Below, one piece after another: positions 1 to 8,721 of a stretch of DNA of 64,000 nucleotides. Location of the stretch: contig NZ_CBCRXM010000002.1 of assembly GCF_965137005.1 (NCBI RefSeq), positions 186,001-250,000 of the forward strand, written 5' to 3'. The notes under the pieces were generated by a model. It saw only the letters and a program-made list of their open reading frames with translations. It ran no database searches and was not told the origin of the DNA. The stretch comes from Sphingomonas_O antarctica. GTDB taxonomy: Bacteria; Pseudomonadota; Alphaproteobacteria; Sphingomonadales; Sphingomonadaceae. Both the position numbers and the translations under genes were made by a program. The stretch's first letter is position 1. Every line of letters begins with the position of its first letter.

Positions 1-502
1 TGCCCTGTGGCCGGAGCACGACGGGGCCATAGGCTTCGGCATGGACGTGGCGGATGCGGCCGAGCAGCCCGGACTCGATCAGGCGCTTTGCCTCGGCAAA
101 GGTGCCGACGAAGCGATTGTGATAGCCGACCTGTGCGACCAGCCCCTCGGCGGTGGCCTGCGCTGCCAGCGCTTCGCTCGCATCGGGCGACAAAGTCAGC
201 GGCTTTTCGCAGAACACGTGCTTGCCCGCAGCGAACGCCGAACGGATCATCGGTTCATGCGCGCGCGTCGGCGTGGCAATGACGACGGCGTCGACATCGT
301 CGCGCGTCAGGAGCTTATCATATCCCTTTACCTCAGGGATCGCGCAATATTTTTCGATCATCGACGCAACGAGCGGCGCGGTGTCGCACGTCGCGGTGAC
401 CATCATATGCGGGCTGCCATTTGCCATCGACAGATGCGAGATGCCCATTTTGCCAAGCCCGACTATGGCCACGCGCGGCATGCGGTTGGTCTTATCGCTC
501 AT
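1..502 (-). CDS. Gfo/Idh/MocA family oxidoreductase (5' part only)
   Basis: Reading the minus strand from an ATG at 502 gives 167 residues that are open to the window edge, so only the N-terminal NAD(P)-binding domain is present. A Rossmann motif (VAIVGLGKMG, residues 11-20), a VIATPTRAH strand (about 74-82) and the family signature EKPL (99-102) are clear. The family uses NAD(P) to oxidise or reduce sugars or inositols. Next to polysaccharide genes it probably makes or modifies a nucleotide sugar, which is inference. A second ATG lies at residue 8, just before the Rossmann strand. It is transcribed away from the EpsD-like gene, with about 157 bases between the two starts. Confidence 0.85.
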   Translation of the reverse strand, partial: MSDKTNRMPRVAIVGLGKMGISHLSMANGSPHMMVTATCDTAPLVASMIEKYCAIPEVKGYDKLLTRDDVDAVVIATPTRAHEPMIRSAFAAGKHVFCEKPLTLSPDASEALAAQATAEGLVAQVGYHNRFVGTFAEAKRLIESGLLGRIRHVHAEAYGPVVLRPQG

Positions 503-659
503 GGAATCGATTACTCGCGCTATGCGGGGCCCCAGTGGCCGCGCTTCTATTCGCGTTTCGCTTTGAGACAAGTCGGTTTTGGGCATTCATAATCTTTTCG
601 TTTTGCCGCGTGTAAGCGCGCATCTATAGGAGCGCGTTCCTAAGTTTCCGGGGTGATGG

Positions 660-1556
660 ATGATGATGATAGGCAATAAGCGCCAGCTGTTCGCAGCGGT
701 CGCACTGTCGCTCGCACTGGCGGGCTGCAAGAAGAGCGGTGACAAGGCCGATGTCGCGCAGGGTCAGGTCGTGGCCGTGGTCGATGGCAAGGAGATCACC
801 TCGAGCGAACTCAATGCCGAATTGCAGAGCATGAACGTGCCGAACAACGAGCAGGCTCGCGATCAGGCGAAGAATGCCGCGCTCGACGTGTTGATCAGCC
901 GCACGATCCTGACCAACGTGGCGCGCGAGCGTAAGCTCGACCAGTCGCCGACCTATATTATGCAAAAGCGTCGCGCCGACGAAGCCCTGTTGGTCCAGAC
1001 GTTGCAGCGCGATATTGCTAGCCGCGTCACCCCGCCGACCCGCGCCGACGCGATGACCTTCATCAACGCGACGCCCGATCTGTTCGCCCAGCGCAAGGTT
1101 TACACGCTCGATCAGATCGCCTTCGCCGTGCCGCAGGGTAACACCGCGCTGCTCAAGAGCCTCGAGCCGCTCAAGACGATGGAATCGGTCGAGCAACAGC
1201 TAATCGAATCGCGCGTCCGTTATCAGCGCGCGACCGGTAAACTGGACACCATCCAGGTCGATCCGAACCTGATGAAGCGCATTTCCCAATTGCCGGCCGG
1301 CGAAATCTTCGTCCTGCCGAACAATGGCGCATTGGTCGCGAATCAGATCACCAAGGTCGACGTGGTTCCGTTCCAGGGCGACCAGGCCATCGATTTTGCG
1401 ATGAATTATCTTCAGAACAAAAAGGTGTCCGAGGCCGCCGACAAGGACTTGAAGGCGCGCATCGAAAAGGCGCGCAAGGAAGTCCGTTACCAGCCGGGCT
1501 ATGGTCCCAAGACGGCTCCGGGCGCACCGGCAGCACCGGCCAAGCCCGCCGGCTAA
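660..1556 (+). CDS. epsD: EpsD-like peptidyl-prolyl cis-trans isomerase lipoprotein
   Basis: A 298-residue protein with a type II signal peptide: basic start, hydrophobic stretch, lipobox ALAG-C with the lipidated Cys at residue 23. The rest is a SurA/PpiC-like N-terminal chaperone region and a charged, Ala/Pro-rich tail (about 275-298). This matches the EpsD family of putative peptidyl-prolyl isomerases found in exosortase-associated exopolysaccharide clusters. It probably acts in the periplasm, tethered to a membrane, during polysaccharide export. Three in-frame ATGs lie in a row at 660, 663 and 666, so the exact start is uncertain. A perfect 17-bp inverted repeat follows directly after its stop. 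Confidence 0.75.
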   Translation: MMMIGNKRQLFAAVALSLALAGCKKSGDKADVAQGQVVAVVDGKEITSSELNAELQSMNVPNNEQARDQAKNAALDVLISRTILTNVARERKLDQSPTYIMQKRRADEALLVQTLQRDIASRVTPPTRADAMTFINATPDLFAQRKVYTLDQIAFAVPQGNTALLKSLEPLKTMESVEQQLIESRVRYQRATGKLDTIQVDPNLMKRISQLPAGEIFVLPNNGALVANQITKVDVVPFQGDQAIDFAMNYLQNKKVSEAADKDLKARIEKARKEVRYQPGYGPKTAPGAPAAPAKPAG

Positions 1557-1561
1557 CGCAT

Positions 1562-1609
1562 AAAGGGTCGGTGACGGCATCCGGCGCGTGACGCCGTCAC
1601 CGACCCTTT
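1562..1609 (+). terminator. Perfect 17-bp hairpin between epsD-like and frhB-like genes
   Basis: Arms at 1562-1578 and 1593-1609 are exact reverse complements, separated by a 14-base loop. The left arm begins 6 bases after the stop of the EpsD-like gene. The right arm ends in TTTC, so it could act as a weak intrinsic terminator. It also covers the only GTG available as start for the next gene, at 1588 in the loop, so it may instead control translation of that gene. Confidence 0.6.
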
Positions 1610-2802
1610 CGCGCGTCCTCAAGGGCGAGTTGTGTGCGGGCTGCGGCTTGTGCGCTTCCGTCGCGGGTGATGCCGTGACGCTCGAACTGGCCGAGCCGGG
1701 TTTTATTCGCCCGCGCCAGATCGCCACCATCACCGCCGACGCCGAATGCAGGATCGCGCGCGCCTGTCCCGGCGCCGAAGTCGCGCCGTGGGGCGATGGC
1801 GCCAATGTCCATCCGGCTTGGGGGCCGCTCGGTACCGTCGCAACCGGCCACACGACCGACGATCGGTTGCGCCATGCTGCTTCGTCCGGCGGGATGATCT
1901 CGGCGCTGCTCGATCACGCCCTGACCAGCGGTACGGTCGATGCAGTGGTTCAGACGCGGGCCGACACGATTGATCCGGTCGGCAATATGACGGTCATTTC
2001 GACCAGTCCGGCGGAAGTCGAGGCATCGGCGGGTTCGCGTTACGCCCCGTCCGCGCCGCTCGGCGCGGTCGAAGACCTGTTGGCGGGCACCACGCGCTAC
2101 GCCTTTGTCGGTAAGCCGTGCGACGTCTCGGCATTGCGTCAGCTCGGCACCATCGATCCGCGCGTCGCCGAACGCTTTCCGGTGATGCTGGCGTTCTTCT
2201 GCGGCGGTATTCCCAGCCGCGCGGGCAGCCATGAAGTGGTTCGCGCGATGGGCTACCAGCCGCCCGAAGTCACCGCCTTTCGCTATCGCGGCAACGGCTG
2301 GCCGGGTGAGGCGCGCGCCACCCGCGCCGACGGCAGTTTTGCCGAAATGAATTATGCCGACAGCTGGGGCGCGCATTTGTCGAAGCACGTCCAGTTCCGT
2401 TGCAAAATCTGTCCTGACGCGGTCGGCGGCGTGGCCGACATTGCCTGCGCCGACGCCTGGTATGGCGGCGAGAGCGGCTATCCGCAATTCGATGAAGCCG
2501 CAGGCCGCAGTCTGGTCATTGCCCGGACGCCAGCCGGAGAGCGGCTGTTGGCGAGCGCCGTTGCGGCGAACGGCGTCGTCATCGAACCGCTCGACCCGCG
2601 CGAGATCGTGTTGATGCAGCCCGCGCAGCAGCGCCGCAAGGCGTTGCTGGTGGCGCGTTTCGCGGCGCTATCGGTCACCGGGCAATCCTGGCCGCGCGTC
2701 CACGGCCTTCGGGTGCTGCAAGCGGCACGGCTTGCGAGTATAGGGCTATCTCTTCGCAACTTTCTCGGCACGGCTCGCCGTGTAATGCAGGGCCGCAAAT
2801 GA
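1588..2802 (+). CDS. FrhB-like (coenzyme F420 hydrogenase/dehydrogenase beta subunit family) Fe-S protein
   Basis: A 404-residue protein with an N-terminal 4Fe-4S type cluster motif CAGCGLC (Cys16, 19, 22) and a later CKICPD motif (Cys272, 275), the layout of the FrhB N- and C-terminal domains. Members in polysaccharide loci lack F420 chemistry partners and are thought to be flavin/Fe-S reductases of unknown substrate. No partner hydrogenase subunits are visible here. The start is uncertain: GTG at 1588 sits in a hairpin loop without a Shine-Dalgarno sequence, while a TTG at 1630, preceded by AAGGGCGAG, begins immediately before the first Cys motif. The 3' end overlaps the next gene by ATGA, so the two are probably translationally coupled. 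Confidence 0.8.
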   Translation: MTPSPTLSRVLKGELCAGCGLCASVAGDAVTLELAEPGFIRPRQIATITADAECRIARACPGAEVAPWGDGANVHPAWGPLGTVATGHTTDDRLRHAASSGGMISALLDHALTSGTVDAVVQTRADTIDPVGNMTVISTSPAEVEASAGSRYAPSAPLGAVEDLLAGTTRYAFVGKPCDVSALRQLGTIDPRVAERFPVMLAFFCGGIPSRAGSHEVVRAMGYQPPEVTAFRYRGNGWPGEARATRADGSFAEMNYADSWGAHLSKHVQFRCKICPDAVGGVADIACADAWYGGESGYPQFDEAAGRSLVIARTPAGERLLASAVAANGVVIEPLDPREIVLMQPAQQRRKALLVARFAALSVTGQSWPRVHGLRVLQAARLASIGLSLRNFLGTARRVMQGRK

Positions 2803-4385
2803 TCGCTGCCGTCAAACGCCGTTTCTTCCCCGTGGAGCCGGTGCTGCCGGGCTATCGTCAGCCGAAGAACGCGCTGTGGATACGGCTGCGCAATTTCATA
2901 TTCATCGGCACGTTGATTTTCGTCGGACTGTTTTATGGCCTGATGTCGGCGATCTTCCCGGTCTTTCTGTATATGTACATGGCGATGCCGTTGGTGATCA
3001 TCGCCGGCGCGGTGATCTGGGCGCTGCCGAATACCGACCGGTTTCCCGAACGCAGTATCGAAGCGTTTTTCTGGATTTTCCTGTTCGCGCAGTTGTTGTG
3101 GCCGAATTATATCGCGCTGGCTCTGCCCGGGCTGCCGTGGATCACGATCAACCGTTTGGTGACGGCACCGCTGGCGCTGTTGTTCCTCTACTCGATGTCG
3201 GTCGCACCGCGATTGCGTACGCAGATCAGGGACGTGCTGATCAACACACCCATCGTGACGCGCTGTTTCCTGGGGTTGCTGGCGCTCCAGCTGTTCACCT
3301 TGCCAGCGTCCACCGAGATTGCCGATTCGTTCAACAAGACGATCGACCAGCAGATTCAGTGGAATCTCGTCTTTTTCGTCAGCTGTTTCGTGTTCACCAA
3401 GGACGGGCGCGCCCGTAAATTCTTCGTGCTGTACCCGTGGCTGGTAATCTTCCTCTGCGCCATGTCGGTCTTCGAATGGAAGCAATCCGCGGTGCTGTGG
3501 GCGGACCACATTCCCGCGATCCTGGCGGTCGGCGACGAATCGGTTCAGCGCGTGCTTCAGGGGACCGCGCGCGCGGCGACGGGGATTTATCGCGTCCAGT
3601 CGATCTTCACGACATCGCTGAACTTCGCCGAGGTGATGGCGTGGTCGACGCCGTTTTTCGTCTATTGGGGATTGTACGCGAAACGCATCCCGATCCGGGT
3701 TGCGTCGCTATTGTTCCTCGCCCCGTTATTCTGGTGCATCCGCAACACCGATTCCCGCTTGGGCGCGGTCGGCTTTTTCGCGACTTTCATCGTCTATTTC
3801 GGGATTTACGGCATTCGTCGCTGGACGCGGACGCGTGGCGATATTCTCGGTCCAGCGATTACTTTGTCCTTCCCATTGGCCGGCTCGATGTTCTTCCTCG
3901 CCACATTCGTATCGAACAGCTTTCACGCGATCATTTTTGGCAATGGCGCGCAAGCCGCGAGCAACGAGGGGCGCGCCCTGCAATGGGCCTCGCTTTGGCC
4001 CAAACTGGGGAGCTGGCCGTTCGGTTACGGCACTGGCCGCGGCGCCGAGACGATCGGCAGCATGAACCTCGCGGGCGTCCTGACGATCGACAGTTATTAC
4101 ATCAACTTGCTGATCGAATATGGCGTGATCGGTTTCCTGTGCTGGCTGGGCATCATCCTCGGATCGGCAGCGAACGCCGTCAAATGGAGTATGCGCGAGA
4201 CCAGCGAAGAGGCGCGCATGCTGACGGTCATGGCGACATACATGATCGTTTATTTCATCATCAAGGGTGTGCTGGCTGGCGACGAATCGAACGCGATTTG
4301 TTACATGATCCTTGGGATGATCGCCGGCACCGCGTGGCGCATCAAGCAGCGGCTCGAGGGTCACGCCCCGGCGATCCCGGCCTAG
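2799..4385 (+). CDS. O-antigen ligase/polymerase-like polytopic membrane protein
   Basis: 528 residues with about ten or more hydrophobic segments spread from residue 30 to 515 and a large loop in the second half (around 385-430, ending GYGTGRGAETIGSMN) that resembles the periplasmic loop of the Wzy/WaaL superfamily. Such proteins polymerise or transfer lipid-linked glycan at the periplasmic face of the inner membrane. Location beside an EpsD-like lipoprotein fits an exopolysaccharide polymerase; ligase versus polymerase cannot be told from sequence. It starts inside the stop of the FrhB-like gene (ATGA). Its stop overlaps the stop of the convergent oxygenase gene by 4 bases. Confidence 0.75.
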   Translation: MIAAVKRRFFPVEPVLPGYRQPKNALWIRLRNFIFIGTLIFVGLFYGLMSAIFPVFLYMYMAMPLVIIAGAVIWALPNTDRFPERSIEAFFWIFLFAQLLWPNYIALALPGLPWITINRLVTAPLALLFLYSMSVAPRLRTQIRDVLINTPIVTRCFLGLLALQLFTLPASTEIADSFNKTIDQQIQWNLVFFVSCFVFTKDGRARKFFVLYPWLVIFLCAMSVFEWKQSAVLWADHIPAILAVGDESVQRVLQGTARAATGIYRVQSIFTTSLNFAEVMAWSTPFFVYWGLYAKRIPIRVASLLFLAPLFWCIRNTDSRLGAVGFFATFIVYFGIYGIRRWTRTRGDILGPAITLSFPLAGSMFFLATFVSNSFHAIIFGNGAQAASNEGRALQWASLWPKLGSWPFGYGTGRGAETIGSMNLAGVLTIDSYYINLLIEYGVIGFLCWLGIILGSAANAVKWSMRETSEEARMLTVMATYMIVYFIIKGVLAGDESNAICYMILGMIAGTAWRIKQRLEGHAPAIPA

Positions 4386-5218
4386 TCCTCTTCGGCTTTA
4401 CCGAAGATTTGCGCCACGCTGTAACGCAGGCGCGACATCATCGACGTCGTCGTCTCGTTGACACCGGGCCGTGCTCGAAACACCGTTGTCTGCGGCACCA
4501 TTTTGCCGGCCGGTGCGGTATAGTAATACAGCGCGATCGACCGACGCGTGACGTTTTCGGGACATGCCAGCGGATCGGGATGCCCGTGATTGTTGCGCGC
4601 ATCGGTGTTGAAAATCACCGCACGTCCCAAGATTGGCGACACTGAATGCCAGCAGCGCGCCATATTGCGGTCCCACAATTCCAGCTTGCCGCCCCAATCA
4701 TCGTCCCAATCCTCGTTGAGGAACAGGATCAGGTTGAGCCGCCGTTGCAGCTTCGACCGTGGATGGATGTTGAAATCCGAATGCACCGACAAATGCCCGC
4801 CGCGCCGCGTCTCGTGCAGCCCGCCGCCGAGGAAATGGGGATCGGACGTCAGCCCCTTGATGCCCGTCAATTGTTCGAGGAAGACCAGGAACGGCGCGGA
4901 ATTCAATGCGGCGAACAACCCGTGAATGTACGCGCTGCGGATGGCATCGAGCGTATAGCCCGTCTTCAGCTGCGAATAGCCATCGGCAAACCGCCCCGGC
5001 TTGTTCTCCGGGAATTCGGCATGGACGCGCTGCAGGATCGCCGGGTCTATGAAATTGTCGAGAACGATGTGCGGATACGGCTGCGCGTTGACATAGACAT
5101 CGTGCAACGCGGCACCCGCCGCGCGCGCCTGTGCGCGGTCGAGTTCCAGAAACCCGTCCGCGTCGGACATATGGAGCACGGGCTCCGTCACCACCCGATC
5201 GATCTGCGTTTGCGCCAT
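4382..5218 (-). CDS. 2-oxoglutarate/Fe(II)-dependent oxygenase
   Basis: 278 residues. The double-stranded beta-helix iron site is visible as HSD (His146, Asp148) and a distal His in NNHGHP (His211 or 213), followed by an Arg (225/226) that would bind the 2-oxoglutarate carboxylate. The arrangement fits the prolyl-hydroxylase-like 2OG-Fe(II) group. The substrate is unknown. Similar proteins occur in polysaccharide and peptide-modification loci, so sugar or protein hydroxylation is possible. No signal peptide, so cytoplasmic. It is convergent with the polymerase-like gene, overlapping by 4 bases. Confidence 0.8.
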   Translation of the reverse strand: MAQTQIDRVVTEPVLHMSDADGFLELDRAQARAAGAALHDVYVNAQPYPHIVLDNFIDPAILQRVHAEFPENKPGRFADGYSQLKTGYTLDAIRSAYIHGLFAALNSAPFLVFLEQLTGIKGLTSDPHFLGGGLHETRRGGHLSVHSDFNIHPRSKLQRRLNLILFLNEDWDDDWGGKLELWDRNMARCWHSVSPILGRAVIFNTDARNNHGHPDPLACPENVTRRSIALYYYTAPAGKMVPQTTVFRARPGVNETTTSMMSRLRYSVAQIFGKAEED

Positions 5219-5277
5219 GTCCGGTCCGCTAGCCTCTTCACTGCTGCGGAATCCCTAACAGCGCCGGGTGAATTTCG

Positions 5278-6201
5278 CTACTCCCCGGCGTCTTCGGGCA
5301 CCGGGATTTCCATGGGGCGGATGTACAGTCGCACCACTTGCGGCAATGTGCGGCGCACATCGGCCTCGATCTCGCTGACGATCCGCTCGACATCACCCGC
5401 GCCCATCCGGTTGTCGAAATCGATCGACATCGCCGCGACGACTTGGTCGGGGGCGTTGTGCACCGTCATCAACTCACCGACCCGCATCACGCCGACGCGG
5501 ATTGCCGCACAGCGCAGGGCATCGGCCAGTGCGGGGTCGGCCGCCTCGCCGATCAACAATCCCTTGGCCTCGCGCGCAAGGAAGATCGCGACAAAGCCCA
5601 GCAACAAGCCGATGACGATCGAGGCGATCCCGTCCCAATGCGGATTGCCGGTCGCCTGCGCGAGCCCCAGGCCGACCGCCGCAATGACCAGCCCCGCCAT
5701 CGCCGCGCCGTTCTCGAGGAGCACGATGACCGTCGAGGCATCCTTGGTCTCGGTCAGCGCGCGCCACCAGCTGCGCCCGTTCCGCGCGGCATCGAAGCTC
5801 TTGAACGCCGCCAATGTCGATCCGCCCTCGAGCAGGAAGGCGACCAGCAGCACACCATAAGCGATATACGGGCTGACCGCCGGTTCGGGCGCGCGCAGAT
5901 GGCGAATGCCTTCATAAACCGAGACGCCCGCCCCGGCCGCGAACACCAGCAAGGCGACGACGAAGCTCCAGAAATACAGTTCGCGGCCATAACCTGCCGG
6001 ATGCTTCTCATCCGGCGGGCGCTTGGAGCGCTTTTCGCCGTAAAGCAGCAGCAGCTGATTGGTCGAATCGACGAGGCTGTGAACGCCTTCGGTCAGCATC
6101 GCCGACGACCCCGTCACCGCCGCGGCAGCGAATTTTGCGATGGCAATCCCGACATTGGCGGCCAACGCGATAAGCAGTACGCGGGTGGATTCGGCTTTCA
6201 C
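5278..6201 (-). CDS. Cation diffusion facilitator family transporter
   Basis: The gene starts at GTG 6201 inside the stop of the upstream GtrA gene (GTGA overlap), giving 307 residues; longer in-frame readings are only antisense to the neighbour. Six membrane helices fit the CDF fold. Helix 2 carries the metal-site pattern HSLVD (His/Asp four apart) and helix 5 has WDGIAS, supplying the second Asp. A C-terminal cytoplasmic domain of about 90 residues ends the protein. CDF proteins export Zn, Fe, Mn or similar divalent cations in exchange for protons. Coupling to a GtrA flippase-like gene is unusual and its meaning is unknown. Confidence 0.85.
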   Translation of the reverse strand: MKAESTRVLLIALAANVGIAIAKFAAAAVTGSSAMLTEGVHSLVDSTNQLLLLYGEKRSKRPPDEKHPAGYGRELYFWSFVVALLVFAAGAGVSVYEGIRHLRAPEPAVSPYIAYGVLLVAFLLEGGSTLAAFKSFDAARNGRSWWRALTETKDASTVIVLLENGAAMAGLVIAAVGLGLAQATGNPHWDGIASIVIGLLLGFVAIFLAREAKGLLIGEAADPALADALRCAAIRVGVMRVGELMTVHNAPDQVVAAMSIDFDNRMGAGDVERIVSEIEADVRRTLPQVVRLYIRPMEIPVPEDAGE

Positions 6202-6572
6202 AACATCTGACCCTGGCCGAACACGACGCGTCGGCACATCACATAATTCCAGCCGAGCGTCGCGGCGGTGGCAAAAGCCTGGCGGATCCATAGCGGATGG
6301 TGCCGGAACACCGCGACGATCAGGCTCGACAAACCGATTGCCGCGATATTGACGGCTACGAAGCGCATCGCTTGTGAAGGCACCGCCGGATCGTCGGAGC
6401 GAAACGTGAAACGGCGGTTCCAGTAAAAGCTCCAGCTGGATGAAATAGTCCAGGCAATGACATTGGCCAGCACCGGGTCGAGGCGGAACCAAACCGCCAG
6501 AGTCAGGAAAATGGCCCAGGTCATCGCGGTGTTGCTGACCCCGACAATCGCAAAGCGGACGAATTCGGTCAT
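6198..6572 (-). CDS. GtrA family membrane protein
   Basis: 124 residues with four transmembrane segments, beginning MTEFVRFAIVGVSNT and containing the family pattern SFYWNRRFTF (about 48-57) and a C-terminal NYVMCRRVVFG. GtrA-type proteins are proposed to move polyprenyl-phosphate-linked sugars across the inner membrane for glycosylation of envelope glycans. The ATG at 6572 matches the family N-terminus; codons upstream are antisense to the next gene. Its stop overlaps the GTG of the CDF transporter. It diverges from the membrane protein starting near 6651, with about 78 bases between them. Confidence 0.85.
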   Translation of the reverse strand: MTEFVRFAIVGVSNTAMTWAIFLTLAVWFRLDPVLANVIAWTISSSWSFYWNRRFTFRSDDPAVPSQAMRFVAVNIAAIGLSSLIVAVFRHHPLWIRQAFATAATLGWNYVMCRRVVFGQGQML

Positions 6573-6650
6573 CTCGAAGCGTCCCTTGCTCGGGCGGCGT
6601 TGCCGCGCTGCGCCCCTCATTCTAGGACGCGCGCAAAGGGACGCAAGGCG

Positions 6651-8231
6651 TTGAGCGGCACGATTGATCGCAGTTATTGGACCATCGGGCGGGCCGCGCG
6701 CTGGCTGGTCCTGCTGCTGATCGCATCGCCGTTCCTTTTCGTCACCGTCCCGCCCTTGACCGACGTTCCCGGCCATATGGGACGCGCCGCCATCGCCGCG
6801 CTTGATCAAGACGCGCGGTTCCAGACGCTGTTCCGCTTTCACTGGTTTGCCGTGCCCAATCTGGGGGCGGACCTGATTGTCGAAGGTCTTCGCCACATCG
6901 TGTCGATCACGCGCGCTTACTGGCTGGTGGCGGCGGCGATCCCGATCCTGCTGGCCGCCGGTCTGTTCGCGGTGGCCCGCGCGCTTACCCGCCCGGGCGC
7001 GGCGATGATGGGCTGGGCGCTGGTGTTCGTGTGGTGCTTTCCGTTCAATTACGGGTTCCTCAATTACATGCTGAGCGTGGCGCTGTCGCTGCTCGGCTTT
7101 GCCTTGTGGATGCGTCTCGACGCGCGCCCGGGCCGGCGTGAAGCGCTGACGTGGCTCGGCGTGCCGCTCGTCTTCCTGTGTCACGCGGTCGGCGGATCGA
7201 TGCTGAGCCTGTTCATAGCCTCGCGCGAATTCTCGCAGATCGAACGGCATGAAGGGGGGCAATGGCTGGCATTTTTGCGCCGCATCCGCCCGTTGATCGC
7301 GGGTGTGGCGATCATCATCGTCTGGCGGCTGAGCACGCAGAGCGTCGCCGGGGTCAATGAAATCGGGGTGCGGCAGAAGCTCAACGCCGTAGTGATGATG
7401 CTGCGCGATCAGAATATCTGGCTCGATATCGGCAGTCTGGGCGGCGCACTGGCCGTGTTCCTCATCGGTCGATGGCATGGGGCGCGGGTCAACCGGGCGC
7501 TGGTCCCCGCAATTCTGTTCCTGCTCGCTCTGTTCGTGGTCATGCCGTCGCGCCTGTCCGGGTCGCACTTTGCCGATATGCGGTTGTTGCCGGTGATCCC
7601 GATGATGGCGTTCGTCGGGCACGACTGGACGCGTGTCGATCCACGCCTGACGCGCCGCATGGCGATTGCGGGCTATGCGCTGTTCGCGTTGCGCTTGGCC
7701 GTCACGATGCTCGGGTTCATCGCTTACGGACGCGACTATCGCGCTCAGCTCATCGCGCTAGACCATATTTCGCCATACAGCCGCGTCATCGCGCTCAGCG
7801 AGAGTCCGTGCGATGCGACACGGCATTGGCGCAACGACCGGCGGGGGCATCTGGGCGAACTGGCGCAAGTTTATCAGCGGTCATGGAGCAACGGCCAATG
7901 GGACACCGATGGCGGGCATCTGACGCAAATTGCGTGGCGGCCGTCATCCGCTTTCTACCACGATCCGTCACAGCATTTCTGGCCCGACGCGTGCATCCGG
8001 TCCGGCGTGCCCGACCGCACGAGTTTTGGTCAGTCGATGGCGGCGCTGCCTTATGGCCGGTTCGATTTTCTGTGGCTGATCGGTCCGCATCCGGCGCTGC
8101 CCGATCAGTCGCGACTGACCCCGGTCTGGTCGGGTCCCGACGGCAGCATTTTGTACCGCGCGATGCCGAATGTAACGAGCGCGACACCGGCACCGAGCAT
8201 CCAGCCGGCGAAGACATCGCTGGGCCAGTGA
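6651..8231 (+). CDS. Large polytopic membrane protein, glycan-locus paralog A1
   Basis: About 526 residues with some ten hydrophobic segments. It has no assigned function. It is clearly paralogous to the protein at 16998-18584: both carry VPPLxDxPGHMGR after the first helix, FHW about 30 residues later, an HFGF/NYGF-type helix, a C-terminal NxQWxxxGGxL block and a DPSQ motif, and both end in an RVW/PVW plus LYR strand. The topology (acidic motif in the first outer loop, soluble C-terminus) is like GT-C glycosyltransferases, but that is inference. I chose TTG 6651, preceded by AAGG; an in-frame TTG also exists at 6600. Confidence 0.65.
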   Translation: MSGTIDRSYWTIGRAARWLVLLLIASPFLFVTVPPLTDVPGHMGRAAIAALDQDARFQTLFRFHWFAVPNLGADLIVEGLRHIVSITRAYWLVAAAIPILLAAGLFAVARALTRPGAAMMGWALVFVWCFPFNYGFLNYMLSVALSLLGFALWMRLDARPGRREALTWLGVPLVFLCHAVGGSMLSLFIASREFSQIERHEGGQWLAFLRRIRPLIAGVAIIIVWRLSTQSVAGVNEIGVRQKLNAVVMMLRDQNIWLDIGSLGGALAVFLIGRWHGARVNRALVPAILFLLALFVVMPSRLSGSHFADMRLLPVIPMMAFVGHDWTRVDPRLTRRMAIAGYALFALRLAVTMLGFIAYGRDYRAQLIALDHISPYSRVIALSESPCDATRHWRNDRRGHLGELAQVYQRSWSNGQWDTDGGHLTQIAWRPSSAFYHDPSQHFWPDACIRSGVPDRTSFGQSMAALPYGRFDFLWLIGPHPALPDQSRLTPVWSGPDGSILYRAMPNVTSATPAPSIQPAKTSLGQ

Positions 8232-8629
8232 ACCCCGAGGACGATACGCGTCCAGCCAACGAGTATCGCCACTCCGACCGCGACCCAAGTTCGCCAGCCG
8301 CCGCCGCTGAGCAACGCGAACAGCAGCAGGATCGCCATGGTGTTCGACGAATGGCCGCTGGGGAACGAAGCATTGCTCGGTAAATCGAGCCACGGCACGA
8401 TGTGCGGACGGACGCGGGCGAACTGGCCCTTGAGCAAGGTCGTGATCAGGATCGACGCGAGACTACCCGCGAGCAGTACCAGTTCGCCCTTCATCCGCCG
8501 CCGCCACAGCATCACCGCGCCGGTGGCGACGATCAGCACCGGCCGCACGCCCGGATCGCCGAGATGGGTGATCGCCAGCGCAATCGGCCCCAATCCAGCA
8601 TCGCGCGCGGAGATCGCCACGGCCCGCAT
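8105..8629 (-). CDS. PAP2 superfamily phosphatase
   Basis: The ATG-started reading gives 174 residues with the three phosphatidate-phosphatase motifs: KGQFARVRP, PSGH and TRIVLGVHWPSD. These enzymes dephosphorylate membrane lipids or polyprenyl diphosphates at the outer membrane-facing side. The reading frame stays open upstream of the ATG for 30 more codons that encode a typical first membrane helix (LAIFGALLIVAAIALGFLV), but contain no ATG, GTG or TTG. The true start may be CTG at 8719, two bases after the stop of the amidohydrolase gene. The 3' end overlaps the convergent paralog A1 gene by 127 bases. Confidence 0.75.
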   Translation of the reverse strand: MRAVAISARDAGLGPIALAITHLGDPGVRPVLIVATGAVMLWRRRMKGELVLLAGSLASILITTLLKGQFARVRPHIVPWLDLPSNASFPSGHSSNTMAILLLFALLSGGGWRTWVAVGVAILVGWTRIVLGVHWPSDVFAGWMLGAGVALVTFGIARYKMLPSGPDQTGVSRD

Positions 8630-8721
8630 GACCGCGATATCCCAACTCCCGGGATCGCCCTCGACCAGAAAGCCGAGCGCGATCGCCGCAACGATCAGCA
8701 GCGCGCCGAAGATCGCCAGAC

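Noticed and set aside
6573..7622. N-terminal extension of about 350 residues on the GtrA gene at 6198-6572
   Set aside because: It is antisense to the membrane protein at 6651-8231, and GtrA proteins start at the MTEFVRF site.
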